Shown here in pieces: positions 44,119-53,243 of a stretch of DNA of 64,000 bases. A program made the translations under genes and the position numbers. The notes beneath the pieces are model-generated. The model did no database searches. It saw only the letters and a program-made list of their open reading frames with translations, and was not told where the DNA came from. Origin of the DNA: CAZLMG01 sp964560765 (lineage in GTDB: Bacteria; Bdellovibrionota_B; Oligoflexia; Oligoflexales; CAZLMG01); NCBI GenBank assembly GCA_964560765.1, contig CAZLMG010000003.1:169856-233855 (forward strand). The letters are read 5' to 3'. Numbering within the stretch: the first letter of the stretch is position 1; every line of letters starts with the position of its first letter.

Positions 44119-44970
44119 GTGACGTTTGCTGCTTATGTTCCCACGACTGCCAAAGTCCGCCGCGTTACCCAAGAAACGGCGGATACGGTCACCATTGAAT
44201 TCGCATTACAAGATCGTAGCCGCGCCTGGAGCGTGCAGCCAGGGCAATTCAACATGCTCTCGTTATTCGGATCCGGCGAGGTGCCCATTTCTGTGAGCAG
44301 GATTTTAGACCGCGGATCTTATGAACATACCATTCGTGGCGTTGGACGCGTCACGCACCCATTAATCGCCGTCAAGCGTGGTGATCTTGTTTCGCTGCGT
44401 GGACCCTATGGCACGCCTTGGTCAGCTGCTGCAGCTAAAGACCGCCATGCCGTGCTGATCGCAGGCGGACTGGGTCTAGCGCCATTGCGCCCTCTCCTCC
44501 ATGAATGCCTTGCACGTCCAAAGGACTATCGCAGCATTACGTTGATACTCGGTGCGCGTGAGCCGCAGGCCATCGCCTTTCAGAAAGAATTGACGAAGCT
44601 AGAGAAAAATCGAGCCCTTCATCTGCTACAGACAGTCGATCACTTACCGCAACTGCCGACCCGAGGAAAAGCATGGCCATGGAAAGGGCACGTCGGGGTG
44701 GTCACCAAATTATTGCCAGCGGCCATATCTGAACCGAAGCTGACCACAGCCTATATCTGTGGCCCCGAGGTGATGATGCGCTTTGCAGCCGAAGATCTCA
44801 TTCGCTGCGGAGTTGACGCCGGGTCTATCTATGTTTCCCTCGAGCGCAGCATGAAGTGTGCCGTCGGCGTTTGCGGACACTGCCAGCTAGGGCAGCAATT
44901 CATCTGTCGCTCTGGTCCCGTGTACCCTTACCCACAAGTGAAATCATTGATTGAGGTTCGGCAGCGATGA
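44119..44970 (+). CDS. [NiFe] hydrogenase group 3b, FAD/NAD(P)-binding (gamma) subunit
   Basis: 283 residues from a GTG start. Ferredoxin-NADP reductase fold: QPGQFNMLSLFGSGEVPISVS (FAD site), AGGLGLAPLRPLLHECL (nucleotide site), YICGPEVMMRFAAEDL. The end carries a [2Fe-2S] motif CAVGVCGHCQLG with a fourth Cys in FICRSGPV. It passes electrons between NAD(P)H and the Fe-S subunit. The stop overlaps the small-subunit start (ATGA). Confidence 0.9.
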   Translation: MTFAAYVPTTAKVRRVTQETADTVTIEFALQDRSRAWSVQPGQFNMLSLFGSGEVPISVSRILDRGSYEHTIRGVGRVTHPLIAVKRGDLVSLRGPYGTPWSAAAAKDRHAVLIAGGLGLAPLRPLLHECLARPKDYRSITLILGAREPQAIAFQKELTKLEKNRALHLLQTVDHLPQLPTRGKAWPWKGHVGVVTKLLPAAISEPKLTTAYICGPEVMMRFAAEDLIRCGVDAGSIYVSLERSMKCAVGVCGHCQLGQQFICRSGPVYPYPQVKSLIEVRQR

Positions 44971-45746
44971 TGCTGAGAGCTCCGCGCAAACTGAAGTTGG
45001 CTGTGTTCAAGTTCACATCTTGCGATGGCTGCCAATTGAGCCTGCTCGACTGCGAGGATGAACTTCTGGCGCTGACCGAGCAGGTCGATATTGCACACTT
45101 TTACGAAGCCAGTAGCCGTGTGTTGGCCGGTCCTTATGACCTCGGCATTGTCGAAGGATCGATTTCCACCCCCGAGCAGTTGACGCAAATTCAAGAAGTC
45201 CGACAGCAGTGCCAGCTATTGATGACAATTGGTGCTTGCGCCACTTCCGGCGGCATCCAAGCCTTACGGAACTTTGCCAACGTCGAGGAGTATCGCCGCC
45301 TGGTGTATGCGCGCCCCGAGTATGTCGCGACGCTATCTAAATCCAGCGGTATCGCCGATCACGTCAAGGTCGACTTTGAACTTCGCGGTTGTCCCATTAA
45401 CAAAGCTCAACTACTGGAAGTCCTCAGTGCCCTTTTGCGTGGCCAAGCCCCTGATATTCGGCGCCGCAGCGTCTGCGGCGAATGCAAAGAGGCTGGAGTG
45501 GCCTGCCTGGTCGTCGCCAAGAGCACCCCTTGCTTGGGTCCAGTCACGCAAAGCGGTTGCAACGCCCTTTGTATGCGCTACAACCGTGGTTGTTTTGGCT
45601 GTTACGGTCCGTCAGAGCATCCAAACATGACCTCGCTGGTAGCAATGTGGCGTCAGCTGGGAGTCGATCCGCAACAAATTCAAGATGCACTGCGTAGTTA
45701 CAATGCGTGGGCTCCGGAATTTCGACAGATAGAAGGCAAGTCATGA
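44967..45746 (+). CDS. [NiFe] hydrogenase group 3b, small (delta) subunit
   Basis: 259 residues. No Tat signal, so it stays in the cytoplasm. Cluster ligands: FTSCDGCQLSLLD near the N-terminus, IGACATSGGIQ, RGCPINKAQ, then additional Cys in VCGECK, CLGPVTQSGC and NRGCFGCYG, consistent with three [4Fe-4S] clusters. It links the Ni-Fe site to the flavin module. Overlaps the genes on both sides by 4 nt. Confidence 0.9.
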   Translation: MMLRAPRKLKLAVFKFTSCDGCQLSLLDCEDELLALTEQVDIAHFYEASSRVLAGPYDLGIVEGSISTPEQLTQIQEVRQQCQLLMTIGACATSGGIQALRNFANVEEYRRLVYARPEYVATLSKSSGIADHVKVDFELRGCPINKAQLLEVLSALLRGQAPDIRRRSVCGECKEAGVACLVVAKSTPCLGPVTQSGCNALCMRYNRGCFGCYGPSEHPNMTSLVAMWRQLGVDPQQIQDALRSYNAWAPEFRQIEGKS

Positions 45747-47041
45747 CGGGAAAGACGCGAACGATTGCGGTGAACTATCTCGCTCGGGTTGAAGGTGAGG
45801 GTGCCCTGCACGTCGTCATCGACCAGGGCAAGGTTACCGATGTAAAGCTGAAAATTTTCGAGCCGCCACGGTTCTTTGAAGCATTTATGCGCGGCCGATC
45901 CGTGTTAGAGGCTCCAGACATCACCGCGCGAATTTGTGGTATTTGTCCCGTGGCCTATCAGATGAGTGCCGTGCAAGCCATTGAGCGCGCCTTGGATTTG
46001 ACACTTCCGCCTCACCTGTTAGCCTTGCGACGGCTGCTTTATTGTGGTGAATGGATCGAAAGTCACGTGCTGCACATCTACATGCTGCATGCTCCTGATT
46101 TTCACGGAGTGCCGGATGTCGTGCACCTAGCCAAGAAAGATAGAGGCGCCGTCGAACGCGGGCTGCGGCTGAAGCGATTGGGTAATCGCATCGTGCAAAC
46201 TTTGGGCGGGCGCGAGATTCATCCCATCAATGTTCGCGTCGGGGGGTTTTATCGGTTGCCGACGGTCGCCGAAATGACAGCATTGTCGGACGAGCTAATC
46301 TGGGGCAGACAGGCAGCACTGGATACCCTGCAATGGGTATCGCGCTTTAACTTTCCCATCTTTTCCCGCGACTATGAATTTGTCTCGTTGGTCAACGACA
46401 GCGAGTACCCGATGTATTCCGGCAAGATTGGCTTTAGCAAGGGCGACCGTATCGATGTCTCTGAGTTTGAACAGCTCGTCGAAGAAGAACACATCACCTA
46501 TACCAATGCTCTGCACGCCAAGATCAAGGGACGTGGCGCGTACCTGACGGGGCCTCTGGCGCGTTTTAGTCAGAACTTTGAACAACTTCATCCCGAGGTT
46601 CAAGCTGCTTGCCGTAAGCTTGACCTCGCCCCGCCCTGCCAGAATCCCTTTAGATCCATCATGGTACGGGCCGTGGAAGTCTTGCAAGCGATCATCGATG
46701 CGGAAAGAGTCGTAAGAGAATATCGAGCGGGACTTGCTGCGCATGTCGAGGTGGCCTTTCGCGAATCGCGCGGCTGGGGCGCCACCGAGGCTCCGAGAGG
46801 ACTCCTGTATCACAGCTATGCTATGGACGAGAGTGGCGCCATCAAGGACGCCCGCATCATCCCGCCCACGTCGCAAAATCAAAAGAGTATCGAGGAAGAT
46901 TTGTGGGGGGTCGTCACCCAGAGCATGAGCCTTAGCGACGATAAGTTGCGCGAGCGCTGCGAAGTCGCCATCCGTAACTATGACCCCTGCATCTCTTGTG
47001 CGACGCACTTTTTGCAGCTGCATGTGCAACGGAGGGACTAG
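45743..47041 (+). CDS. [NiFe] hydrogenase group 3b, large (alpha) subunit
   Basis: About 432 residues from the ATG in the ATGA overlap. Nickel ligands: L1 motif RICGICPVAYQMSAVQAIE and L2 motif DPCISCATHF near the end, followed by a ten-residue tail (FLQLHVQRRD) that the maturation protease should remove. N-terminal VNYLARVEGEGALHV is typical of group 3b. Catalyses reversible H2 oxidation with NAD(P). Stop and the next GTG are directly adjacent. Confidence 0.92.
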   Translation: MTGKTRTIAVNYLARVEGEGALHVVIDQGKVTDVKLKIFEPPRFFEAFMRGRSVLEAPDITARICGICPVAYQMSAVQAIERALDLTLPPHLLALRRLLYCGEWIESHVLHIYMLHAPDFHGVPDVVHLAKKDRGAVERGLRLKRLGNRIVQTLGGREIHPINVRVGGFYRLPTVAEMTALSDELIWGRQAALDTLQWVSRFNFPIFSRDYEFVSLVNDSEYPMYSGKIGFSKGDRIDVSEFEQLVEEEHITYTNALHAKIKGRGAYLTGPLARFSQNFEQLHPEVQAACRKLDLAPPCQNPFRSIMVRAVEVLQAIIDAERVVREYRAGLAAHVEVAFRESRGWGATEAPRGLLYHSYAMDESGAIKDARIIPPTSQNQKSIEEDLWGVVTQSMSLSDDKLRERCEVAIRNYDPCISCATHFLQLHVQRRD

Positions 47042-47518
47042 GTGAGGGCTCAGGGCTGGAAGATTATGGGAATCGGCAATCGAATGCGCGGCGACGATGC
47101 TGCAGGCCCCTTGGTGATCGATCAGTTGCGCGCGCGAGGATGCACCATTCCGCTAGTTGTTTTTGACAAGCCAGATCCCGCAGAATTGATTGAATCGTGG
47201 CGGGGATTGCACGGTATCATTGTCATCGATGCGGCCCAAATCCTAGCGGCTCAGCCTGGCTCCATTCTTTGCTTGAACGGCACCGAACTCTTAGCCTTAC
47301 CTGCAACATCTCAATCCTCGACGCACGGTCAGGGCCTCTGCGAAGCGATCCAATTAGCCTCAGCGTTAGACTGCTTGCCGCATAATTTTCATGGCTTTGC
47401 CATCGTCGGCACGAACTTCGGTATCGGCGCCACCGTTTCCAGTCGGGTTAAAGATGCCGTCGATGAAGTTGTCATCTCTATCGAAAGATTGATGAAGGAG
47501 ATTCCAGAATATGCATGA
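47042..47518 (+). CDS. hydrogenase maturation protease (HyaD/HycI family)
   Basis: 158 residues from a GTG start. MGIGNRMRGDDAAGPLVIDQ is the family's N-terminal signature, with Asp/Glu nickel contacts, and IVIDAAQ follows. It should clip the C-terminal tail of the large subunit after nickel insertion. It overlaps the next gene by 8 nt. Confidence 0.88.
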   Translation: MRAQGWKIMGIGNRMRGDDAAGPLVIDQLRARGCTIPLVVFDKPDPAELIESWRGLHGIIVIDAAQILAAQPGSILCLNGTELLALPATSQSSTHGQGLCEAIQLASALDCLPHNFHGFAIVGTNFGIGATVSSRVKDAVDEVVISIERLMKEIPEYA

Positions 47519-47777
47519 GTTTTCCCTGATGAACAGCCTGATGAACCAGATCCACGCCGTTGCCGAACGAGAAGGGGCCAAGCGAGTTTCGGGAGTGACG
47601 GTGAAGCTAGGCGCCTTCTCCCATATCTCCGCCGATCATTTTCGCGAGCACTTTGAAGAGGCGGCCCGCGGTACCATCTCCGAGGGGGCGCAACTCAGCG
47701 TCATCGAGTGTAAGGATGAGAAAGCAGCACACGCTCAGAGCATAACGCTGGAAAACATCCAGATTGAGGACAAATAG
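47511..47777 (+). CDS. hypA: HypA-like nickel-insertion protein lacking the zinc ribbon
   Basis: 88 residues against about 113 in normal HypA. MHEFSLMNSLMNQIHAVAE keeps His2, the nickel ligand, and the N-terminal fold (KRVSGVTVKLGAFSHIS, FEEAARGT, GAQLSVIE). The two CxxC pairs that hold zinc are gone: only one Cys remains (ECKDEKAAHAQ). The last strand ITLENIQIED matches the end of ordinary HypA, so the zinc ribbon has been cut out of the middle. It may still dock to the large subunit. No hypB is in the operon. Confidence 0.8.
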   Translation: MHEFSLMNSLMNQIHAVAEREGAKRVSGVTVKLGAFSHISADHFREHFEEAARGTISEGAQLSVIECKDEKAAHAQSITLENIQIEDK

Positions 47778-47779
47778 GA

Positions 47780-50140
47780 GTGCGTCCACCGCCCACTCAT
47801 GCAGAGCTTCGTCAAACCTCATCTGCAGATGGTGCGGCTATGGTCGCGCACTACACGGTGCAGGGACGCGTACAGGGCGTGGGATTTCGCCCTTGGATTT
47901 TTCGACTTGCGACCAGTTTGGATTTGACTGGTGAAGTGCAAAATTCAGCCTGTGGCGTTGCGATAACCTTGGCGGGAGAACCTGAAGCTCTAACCAAATT
48001 TCACTTAGCACTTCAGTATCCGCCAGACCAGATTGAGATCGAAAGCATACAGCTACAACAAAAATCCCCAGCGAATTTAACTCACCCGTTCCAGATCAGA
48101 GCATCCACTTGCGAAACATCCATCGCTGGCGCGCCTCCTCTCGATACGGTGACCTGCGGTGACTGCCTAGCGGAACTGTCAGACCCTGAGAATCGCCGCT
48201 TTCGCTTTCCTTACATCTCTTGCGCGGCCTGTGGGCCACGGTACAGCTTAGTACGGACTTTGCCCTTTGACCGCGAACGCACGACCATGCACGAGTTGCC
48301 GATGTGCCCGGACTGCACGGCAGAGTATGAAGACCCCGCAAATCGCCGCTATCATGCGCAAACAATCTCCTGTTCTACGTGCGGCCCCCAGTCGCGGCTT
48401 TGGTTACGAGATCAAGACGCGCTTGCGGGGGAAGTCGCGATCGAATCAACGATTCGCACGCTGCAAGCGGGTCAAATTGTCGCCATAAAAGGTCTAGGTG
48501 GCTATCAACTCTTGTGCGACGCCGCATCCGATGCCGCGGTCTCCCGACTCAGGGCCTTAAAGCAGCGTCCCCGCAAACCGTTTGCCATCATGTTAGAGTC
48601 AATAACTGCCGCCAGTAGAATGCTCGACCTAAGCACCTTGGAGCTGAGCACACTTTCGGGCTTTGCTGGCCCCATCGTGTTGGGCCGCCCTCGCGCTATG
48701 GCCACTGACCTTACGGCGCGCGTTGCTCCGTACGGCGCGCATCTTTTGGGAGTCATGCTACCGCCAACGGGGCTACACCACATTTTAGCAGCTGAATTTG
48801 GCTTTCCTCTCGTCGTGACCAGCGCCAATCGGCCAGACGAACCCATCATTTTCGAAGACCGCGTCATGCAGCAATGGTTTGCTGCGGACCGGCGCATCGC
48901 CGCCGTATTAACCCACAATCGCTCCATCGAACATCCCATCGATGATGCGATCATGCGTGACGTTGCGGGAATCATAACGACGCTGAGACTTGGACGAGGC
49001 ATCTCCCCCCTCAACATCCACATTCCAATTCCAGGCTCTGCGCAGGGCACTTCAACCCCTGCGATCGCGTTTGGCGCCGATCTCAAGTCGTCGTTTGCCC
49101 TGCGCCGCGGCGAGTTCATCTACGTTTCTCCTTACCTTGGCACATTGAATTCTGTCGCCGCAATTGATCGCCTTCGGAAAGAGTCGCAGGCGATTCCATC
49201 GGCCCGTATCGCGCAGAGTATAGCATCATGGGTTGATTCACATCCCGATAGTCTCACCACGCTAGCCGCAAGTGACACTGGTCCTACACGCAGGGTTCCA
49301 CACCATTTGGCGCATGTACTGTCCTGCGCCGCCGAGCAGAAGATAGCCCCTCCGTTTATTGGAGTCGCTTGGGACGGCTTGGGCATCGGTGACGATGGCG
49401 GCTTCTGGGGCGGCGAGACTCTGTTCGTTGATACAGAAAATTGGACGCGAATTGTCTCCATTCTGCCACTGCAGTTGGTTGGTGGCGATCTTGCCGCAAA
49501 ACAGCCGTGGCGCAGCGCATTAGCTGTTTGTGCGCAGGCACTCCCTGAGTGGAAAGACTTAGACATTCTCCAGCAATGCGATTTACAGCAAGAACCGAAG
49601 GCAGAGGCTGTTTTGCGCGCCATTCGCGAGCAAAAGGGCGTCAGCATAAGTAGCATGGGACGGTTGTTCGATGCGATTGCCTGGCTCTTAGGCAAGCGGG
49701 CCGAAAGCGCATATGAGGGTGAAATGAGCATGTGGCTGGAAGGATTGGCGTCTACGGCCACAACCCTAGACTGCGAGCCTTGTACTGTTTTGACAAATGA
49801 GAAGTGGGTTGAGATGGATTGGCGACCACTCGTGCGCTGGCTCATAAACTCGCATCGTTTGGCTGTCAATGTTCACCAGATGGCCCGAACTTTTCATCGC
49901 GCTATAGTTCAAGGACTCTTTACCTGCTTGGAGGCGAACCAGCCGCAGATGTCGCATCTGCCGCTCATTATTTCTGGTGGATGCATGCAGAATAGTCTGT
50001 TGGTAGAAGAGTTTGAAGTCGAGGCGGCTCGCCGCGGGGTGACACTGGTTCGCCACCATCGTATTCCGGCCAATGATGGCGGAATCGCACTTGGGCAAAT
50101 TACGGCTGCCCTCCATTATGGGAGTCAGGTATGTGTCTAG
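47780..50140 (+). CDS. hypF: carbamoyltransferase HypF
   Basis: Up to 786 residues; a GTG start is taken, and an ATG 20 codons on (VAHYTVQGRVQG) fits the family start better. Acylphosphatase domain VQGRVQGVGFRPWIFRLA; zinc-finger pairs around TCGDCLAEL, CAACGPRYS, CPDCTAEY and CSTCGPQ; YrdC-like domain AIKGLGGYQLLCDA; and a Kae1-like C-terminal domain (PHHLAHVLSC, GVAWDGLGIGDDG, ISGGCMQNS). Makes the thiocarboxamide that becomes cyanide on the iron of the active site, together with HypE. Confidence 0.95.
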   Translation: MRPPPTHAELRQTSSADGAAMVAHYTVQGRVQGVGFRPWIFRLATSLDLTGEVQNSACGVAITLAGEPEALTKFHLALQYPPDQIEIESIQLQQKSPANLTHPFQIRASTCETSIAGAPPLDTVTCGDCLAELSDPENRRFRFPYISCAACGPRYSLVRTLPFDRERTTMHELPMCPDCTAEYEDPANRRYHAQTISCSTCGPQSRLWLRDQDALAGEVAIESTIRTLQAGQIVAIKGLGGYQLLCDAASDAAVSRLRALKQRPRKPFAIMLESITAASRMLDLSTLELSTLSGFAGPIVLGRPRAMATDLTARVAPYGAHLLGVMLPPTGLHHILAAEFGFPLVVTSANRPDEPIIFEDRVMQQWFAADRRIAAVLTHNRSIEHPIDDAIMRDVAGIITTLRLGRGISPLNIHIPIPGSAQGTSTPAIAFGADLKSSFALRRGEFIYVSPYLGTLNSVAAIDRLRKESQAIPSARIAQSIASWVDSHPDSLTTLAASDTGPTRRVPHHLAHVLSCAAEQKIAPPFIGVAWDGLGIGDDGGFWGGETLFVDTENWTRIVSILPLQLVGGDLAAKQPWRSALAVCAQALPEWKDLDILQQCDLQQEPKAEAVLRAIREQKGVSISSMGRLFDAIAWLLGKRAESAYEGEMSMWLEGLASTATTLDCEPCTVLTNEKWVEMDWRPLVRWLINSHRLAVNVHQMARTFHRAIVQGLFTCLEANQPQMSHLPLIISGGCMQNSLLVEEFEVEAARRGVTLVRHHRIPANDGGIALGQITAALHYGSQVCV

Positions 50141-50370
50141 CCATTCCAGGCAAGGTTATGACGCGTTATGAGCGCGATGAATTGACATTTGGCCTGGTTG
50201 ATTTTGGCGGTGTTCGTCGAGAGATTTGCCTGCACTTCACTCCGGATGCACAACTCGGCGACTACGTGATTGCCCACGTGGGCGTGTCCATCTCCGTATT
50301 GGATGAGCAAGCTGCCAATCGCACCTTGGCTGCATTTGCGGAGTTGGTCGCGTGCGAGGAAGAGAAATGA
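50131..50370 (+). CDS. hypC: hydrogenase assembly chaperone HypC
   Basis: 79 residues: MCLAIPGKV start with the essential Cys2, FGLVDFGGVRREI and LGDYVIAHVGVSISVLDE, the ordinary HypC layout. It carries the Fe(CN)2CO group with HypD and delivers it to the large subunit. Overlaps hypF by 10 nt. Confidence 0.93.
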   Translation: MCLAIPGKVMTRYERDELTFGLVDFGGVRREICLHFTPDAQLGDYVIAHVGVSISVLDEQAANRTLAAFAELVACEEEK

Positions 50371-51467
50371 AGTGGGTATCTGACTTTCGACGCTCGGACG
50401 TCGTTCGCAGCCTGAGTAGCCAATTGCACGCAGCAACGACCGGTGCGTGGCGAATCATGGAAGTCTGCGGCGGCCAAACTCACAGCATCATGGAACATGG
50501 TCTAAATCAATTGTTGCCGAGTGGCATTGAACTATTGCACGGCCCCGGCTGCCCCGTCTGCGTCACCCCCGAGGATGCGATCGATAATGCCGTGCGCATC
50601 ATGCTCGACAAAGGGGTAACCATCCTGACCTACGGAGATATGGTGCGGGTTCCCGGTACGCGCATGAGCCTGGCGGAGGCCCGCGCTCTGGGCGGTAAGT
50701 TGCAAATTGTGCACGGCCCCCTGGATGCGTTGGCGTGGGCCACCAAGCACCCGCAGGAGGCGGGCGTATTTTTCGCCATTGGTTTTGAAACCACGGCGGC
50801 GCCGCATGCTCTGCTGGTCGAGGCGCTTACGCAGAGGCAACTAGCAAACCTTAAACTCTTGGTGCACCACGTTCTGGTTCCGCCCGCTCTTCGCCACTTA
50901 CTGAGCCGCCCCGAGCATGGCATTCACGCCTTCCTAGCGGCCGGGCATGTTTGCACGGTGACAGGATGGGAAGAATATGACGACATCGCGGAGTCACATC
51001 AGGTGCCCATTATCATCACGGGTTTCGAACCTGTTGACATTCTACTTGGTGCTTTGGCCTCTATTCAGATGCTCGAACGCGGCGAGGTGGCAGTCCGCAA
51101 TGAGTATGCGCGCTCTGCGCGCCGTTCGGGTAATGACGCCGCACTGCGCCTATTGAAGAAGCATTTTTCTGTTTGCGATGTACTTTGGCGAGGAATGGGC
51201 AGGATCCCACGCAGTGGCTTATGCCTGAGCGGAGAAGCGCAGCGACTTTGTGCTCGTGAGCATTACGCTTTGCCAGACTGGCAAGTTGAGCGAGCTAGTC
51301 CCTGCAAAGCCGGAGACGTATTGATGGGCAAGCTGAAGCCCGATGCTTGCCCAGAGTTTGCAGTCCGATGCCACCCGGATCGACCATTGGGAGCACCGAT
51401 GGTCTCTGCGGAAGGAGCATGCAGCAGCTACTTTCGCTTTCGCTCGCAGGGACGGGGCCAGCTATGA
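50367..51467 (+). CDS. hypD: hydrogenase formation protein HypD
   Basis: About 366 residues from the ATG overlapping the hypC stop, with GAGGAAGAG before it. IMEVCGGQTHSIMEHGL holds the first essential Cys, then GPGCPVCVTPEDAID and FFAIGFETTAAPHA; the C-terminal Cys pairs of the [4Fe-4S] cluster lie in SGLCLSGEAQRLC and KPDACPEF. HypD assembles the iron dicyano-carbonyl unit with HypC. Confidence 0.95.
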   Translation: MKWVSDFRRSDVVRSLSSQLHAATTGAWRIMEVCGGQTHSIMEHGLNQLLPSGIELLHGPGCPVCVTPEDAIDNAVRIMLDKGVTILTYGDMVRVPGTRMSLAEARALGGKLQIVHGPLDALAWATKHPQEAGVFFAIGFETTAAPHALLVEALTQRQLANLKLLVHHVLVPPALRHLLSRPEHGIHAFLAAGHVCTVTGWEEYDDIAESHQVPIIITGFEPVDILLGALASIQMLERGEVAVRNEYARSARRSGNDAALRLLKKHFSVCDVLWRGMGRIPRSGLCLSGEAQRLCAREHYALPDWQVERASPCKAGDVLMGKLKPDACPEFAVRCHPDRPLGAPMVSAEGACSSYFRFRSQGRGQL

Positions 51468-52543
51468 CCGAAGTCAAACCAACCAACGCCGACGACGCGG
51501 TCGCGCGGGGATTTTCATGCCCAGTCGAGACGGTCGATCAAGAGCAAATTCAGTTGGCCCATGGCGGGGGTGGCCGCATGATGGCCAATCTCCTCAACGC
51601 GGTGATTCATCCCAAGTTACTGACGCATGCCGATAGCAGTACCCACGATGCAGCGGTCTTGTCTCCGCACGGGCGAATTGCATTCACCACGGACTCCTAC
51701 ATCGTCAAGCCATTGACGTTTCCGGGCGGTGATATTGGCAAGCTTGCAGTTTACGGCACGTGCAACGACCTGGCTATGCGTGGTGCTGTGCCCAAATGGT
51801 TAAGCTGCAGTCTGATCATCGAGGAGGGATTTTCAATTGCGAAATTGCGGACCGTGATCGACTCCTGCGCCTCCGCCGCTGCGGAATGCGGCGTTGCTTT
51901 TGTCACTGGCGATACGAAGGTGGTGGGACGCGGCCAAGGTGACGGTCTATTTATCAACACCTCTGGAATCGGCGAGATTCCGGAGCACTTCGACGTTCAT
52001 CCAGGGCGCATCGCACCCGGGGACGCTATCATTATTTCCGGAGATATCGGTCGCCATGGCGCGGCCATATACACTTGCCGCGAACAACTGGAGCTTGTGA
52101 CAACGATTGAATCGGATTGCGCTCCATTGCATCCCCTCGTGCAAGGCCTGAGCCACTTCGGTGCGCAGATTCACTGCCTGCGCGACGTGACTCGCGGTGG
52201 ATTGGCTTCGTGCTTGGCCGAGCTTGCCCAACAGTCGGGATGTGATTTTGCCATGGAGCAGACGCGAATACCCGTTGCCGAAGATGTGGAGGCGCTTTGC
52301 GAAATCTACGGCCTAGACCCCTGGCATCTGGCTTGCGAAGGGCGCATGCTGGCCGTTGTATCTCCAGCAATTGCGGGTCAGGTATGCGATCAGCTTGCTG
52401 CAGCTAATGTGGAAATGGTGCGCATCATTGGTGCAGTTCACGCGGGGACTGCCCATGCTGGCAAGGTGACGATAAGAAATGCCTTCGGAGTCAGCCGGCC
52501 GTTGGTTGTTCCCAAGGGCGAACTCCTGCCCCGCATCTGCTAG
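51464..52543 (+). CDS. hypE: carbamoyl dehydratase HypE
   Basis: About 359 residues from the ATG in the ATGA overlap with hypD. IQLAHGGGGRMMANLL at the N-terminus, DAAVLSPHGRIAFTTDS, TGDTKVVGRG, SGDIGRHGAA and LRDVTRGGLASCLAELA are PurM/HypE motifs. HypE normally ends in a Cys that accepts the carbamoyl group; here the end LLPRIC keeps it. Last gene of the hydrogenase operon. Confidence 0.95.
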   Translation: MTEVKPTNADDAVARGFSCPVETVDQEQIQLAHGGGGRMMANLLNAVIHPKLLTHADSSTHDAAVLSPHGRIAFTTDSYIVKPLTFPGGDIGKLAVYGTCNDLAMRGAVPKWLSCSLIIEEGFSIAKLRTVIDSCASAAAECGVAFVTGDTKVVGRGQGDGLFINTSGIGEIPEHFDVHPGRIAPGDAIIISGDIGRHGAAIYTCREQLELVTTIESDCAPLHPLVQGLSHFGAQIHCLRDVTRGGLASCLAELAQQSGCDFAMEQTRIPVAEDVEALCEIYGLDPWHLACEGRMLAVVSPAIAGQVCDQLAAANVEMVRIIGAVHAGTAHAGKVTIRNAFGVSRPLVVPKGELLPRIC

Positions 52544-52632
52544 GCCTCATAGAACCGCCCTTCACAGCATCCCGTAACCACCCGCAATTATGCTATTTTC
52601 ATTACAAATTTAGAATTCCTTAAAAAACATAC

Positions 52633-52660
52633 TTGCAAATTTCTTAGGCAGTAATATAAG
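52633..52660 (+). promoter_or_regulatory. sigma-70-like promoter of the Tyr/Trp-rich lipoprotein gene
   Basis: TTGCAA and TATAAG are separated by 16 bases within a clearly AT-rich stretch (about 52585-52660), 58 nt before the start codon. Reasonable but unproven. Confidence 0.45.
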
Positions 52661-52718
52661 GCGCCTCTGACAGAGCGTAAATCTGGCGTACTGACGTTTC
52701 AAACCGAAGGAGGGTCCG

Positions 52719-53243
52719 ATGAAACAAACTTTATTCGCGCTGGTGATGGTTGGATCACTTGTCGGCTGTGGAGCTGACGAAGCTGGTCGCAAGGCTGAAG
52801 GTAACCAAGACTTTGTGAAAGCTTCCGGCGTTGAAGCTGATCAAGCAAAGGCGGCGTTGCCAAACATGGTCATGGTTCGAGTGCCGGTTGATGCACAAGG
52901 CAATTTGTTGGTTGATAAAGCTGAAACACGCACATTGAAGACCTCAAGCAACGACTTCGCATCGGCTGAGCTAGCCAGCGCAGCATTCAGTAACGCTCAA
53001 GAAGTTTCCGTCGCTACAGATGACCTTGATAGCGATACCTCGACAAATTCTTGGTACTGGGGCTACGGCTACCGCGGGTACAACTACTGGAATACCCCCT
53101 GGTATCCTGGCAAAGCCCTAGGTCGTGGCATGTGGTGGGGACGTAACCCATACGTTTGGTACGGCGGGTCCCCTTACTACTACAATTATTACAACAGCTA
53201 CAATTTCGGCGGTTACAACTACTATTCCTACTGCTGGTGGTAA
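52719..53243 (+). CDS. lipoprotein with Tyr/Trp/Gly/Asn-rich C-terminus
   Basis: 174 residues, AAGGAGG before the ATG. Signal MKQTLFALVMVGSLVG with Cys17 (LVGC lipobox). An acidic/Ala-rich middle is followed, from about residue 108 on, by some 65 residues made almost wholly of Tyr, Trp, Gly, Asn and Ser (WYWGYGYRGYNYW, YYYNYYNSYNF), ending CWW. Such aromatic low-complexity tails can aggregate, adhere or phase-separate; no family is recognised. Its 3' end overlaps the convergent lipoprotein gene by 16 nt. Confidence 0.7.
   Translation: MKQTLFALVMVGSLVGCGADEAGRKAEGNQDFVKASGVEADQAKAALPNMVMVRVPVDAQGNLLVDKAETRTLKTSSNDFASAELASAAFSNAQEVSVATDDLDSDTSTNSWYWGYGYRGYNYWNTPWYPGKALGRGMWWGRNPYVWYGGSPYYYNYYNSYNFGGYNYYSYCWW

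Noticed and set aside
46295..47029. 244-codon minus-strand frame antisense to the hydrogenase large subunit
   Set aside because: The plus strand is clearly the hydrogenase gene; the long antisense frame results from codon bias.
48505..49869. Two long minus-strand frames antisense to hypF
   Set aside because: Low-complexity Arg/Ser-rich translations without start signals; hypF is unambiguous.
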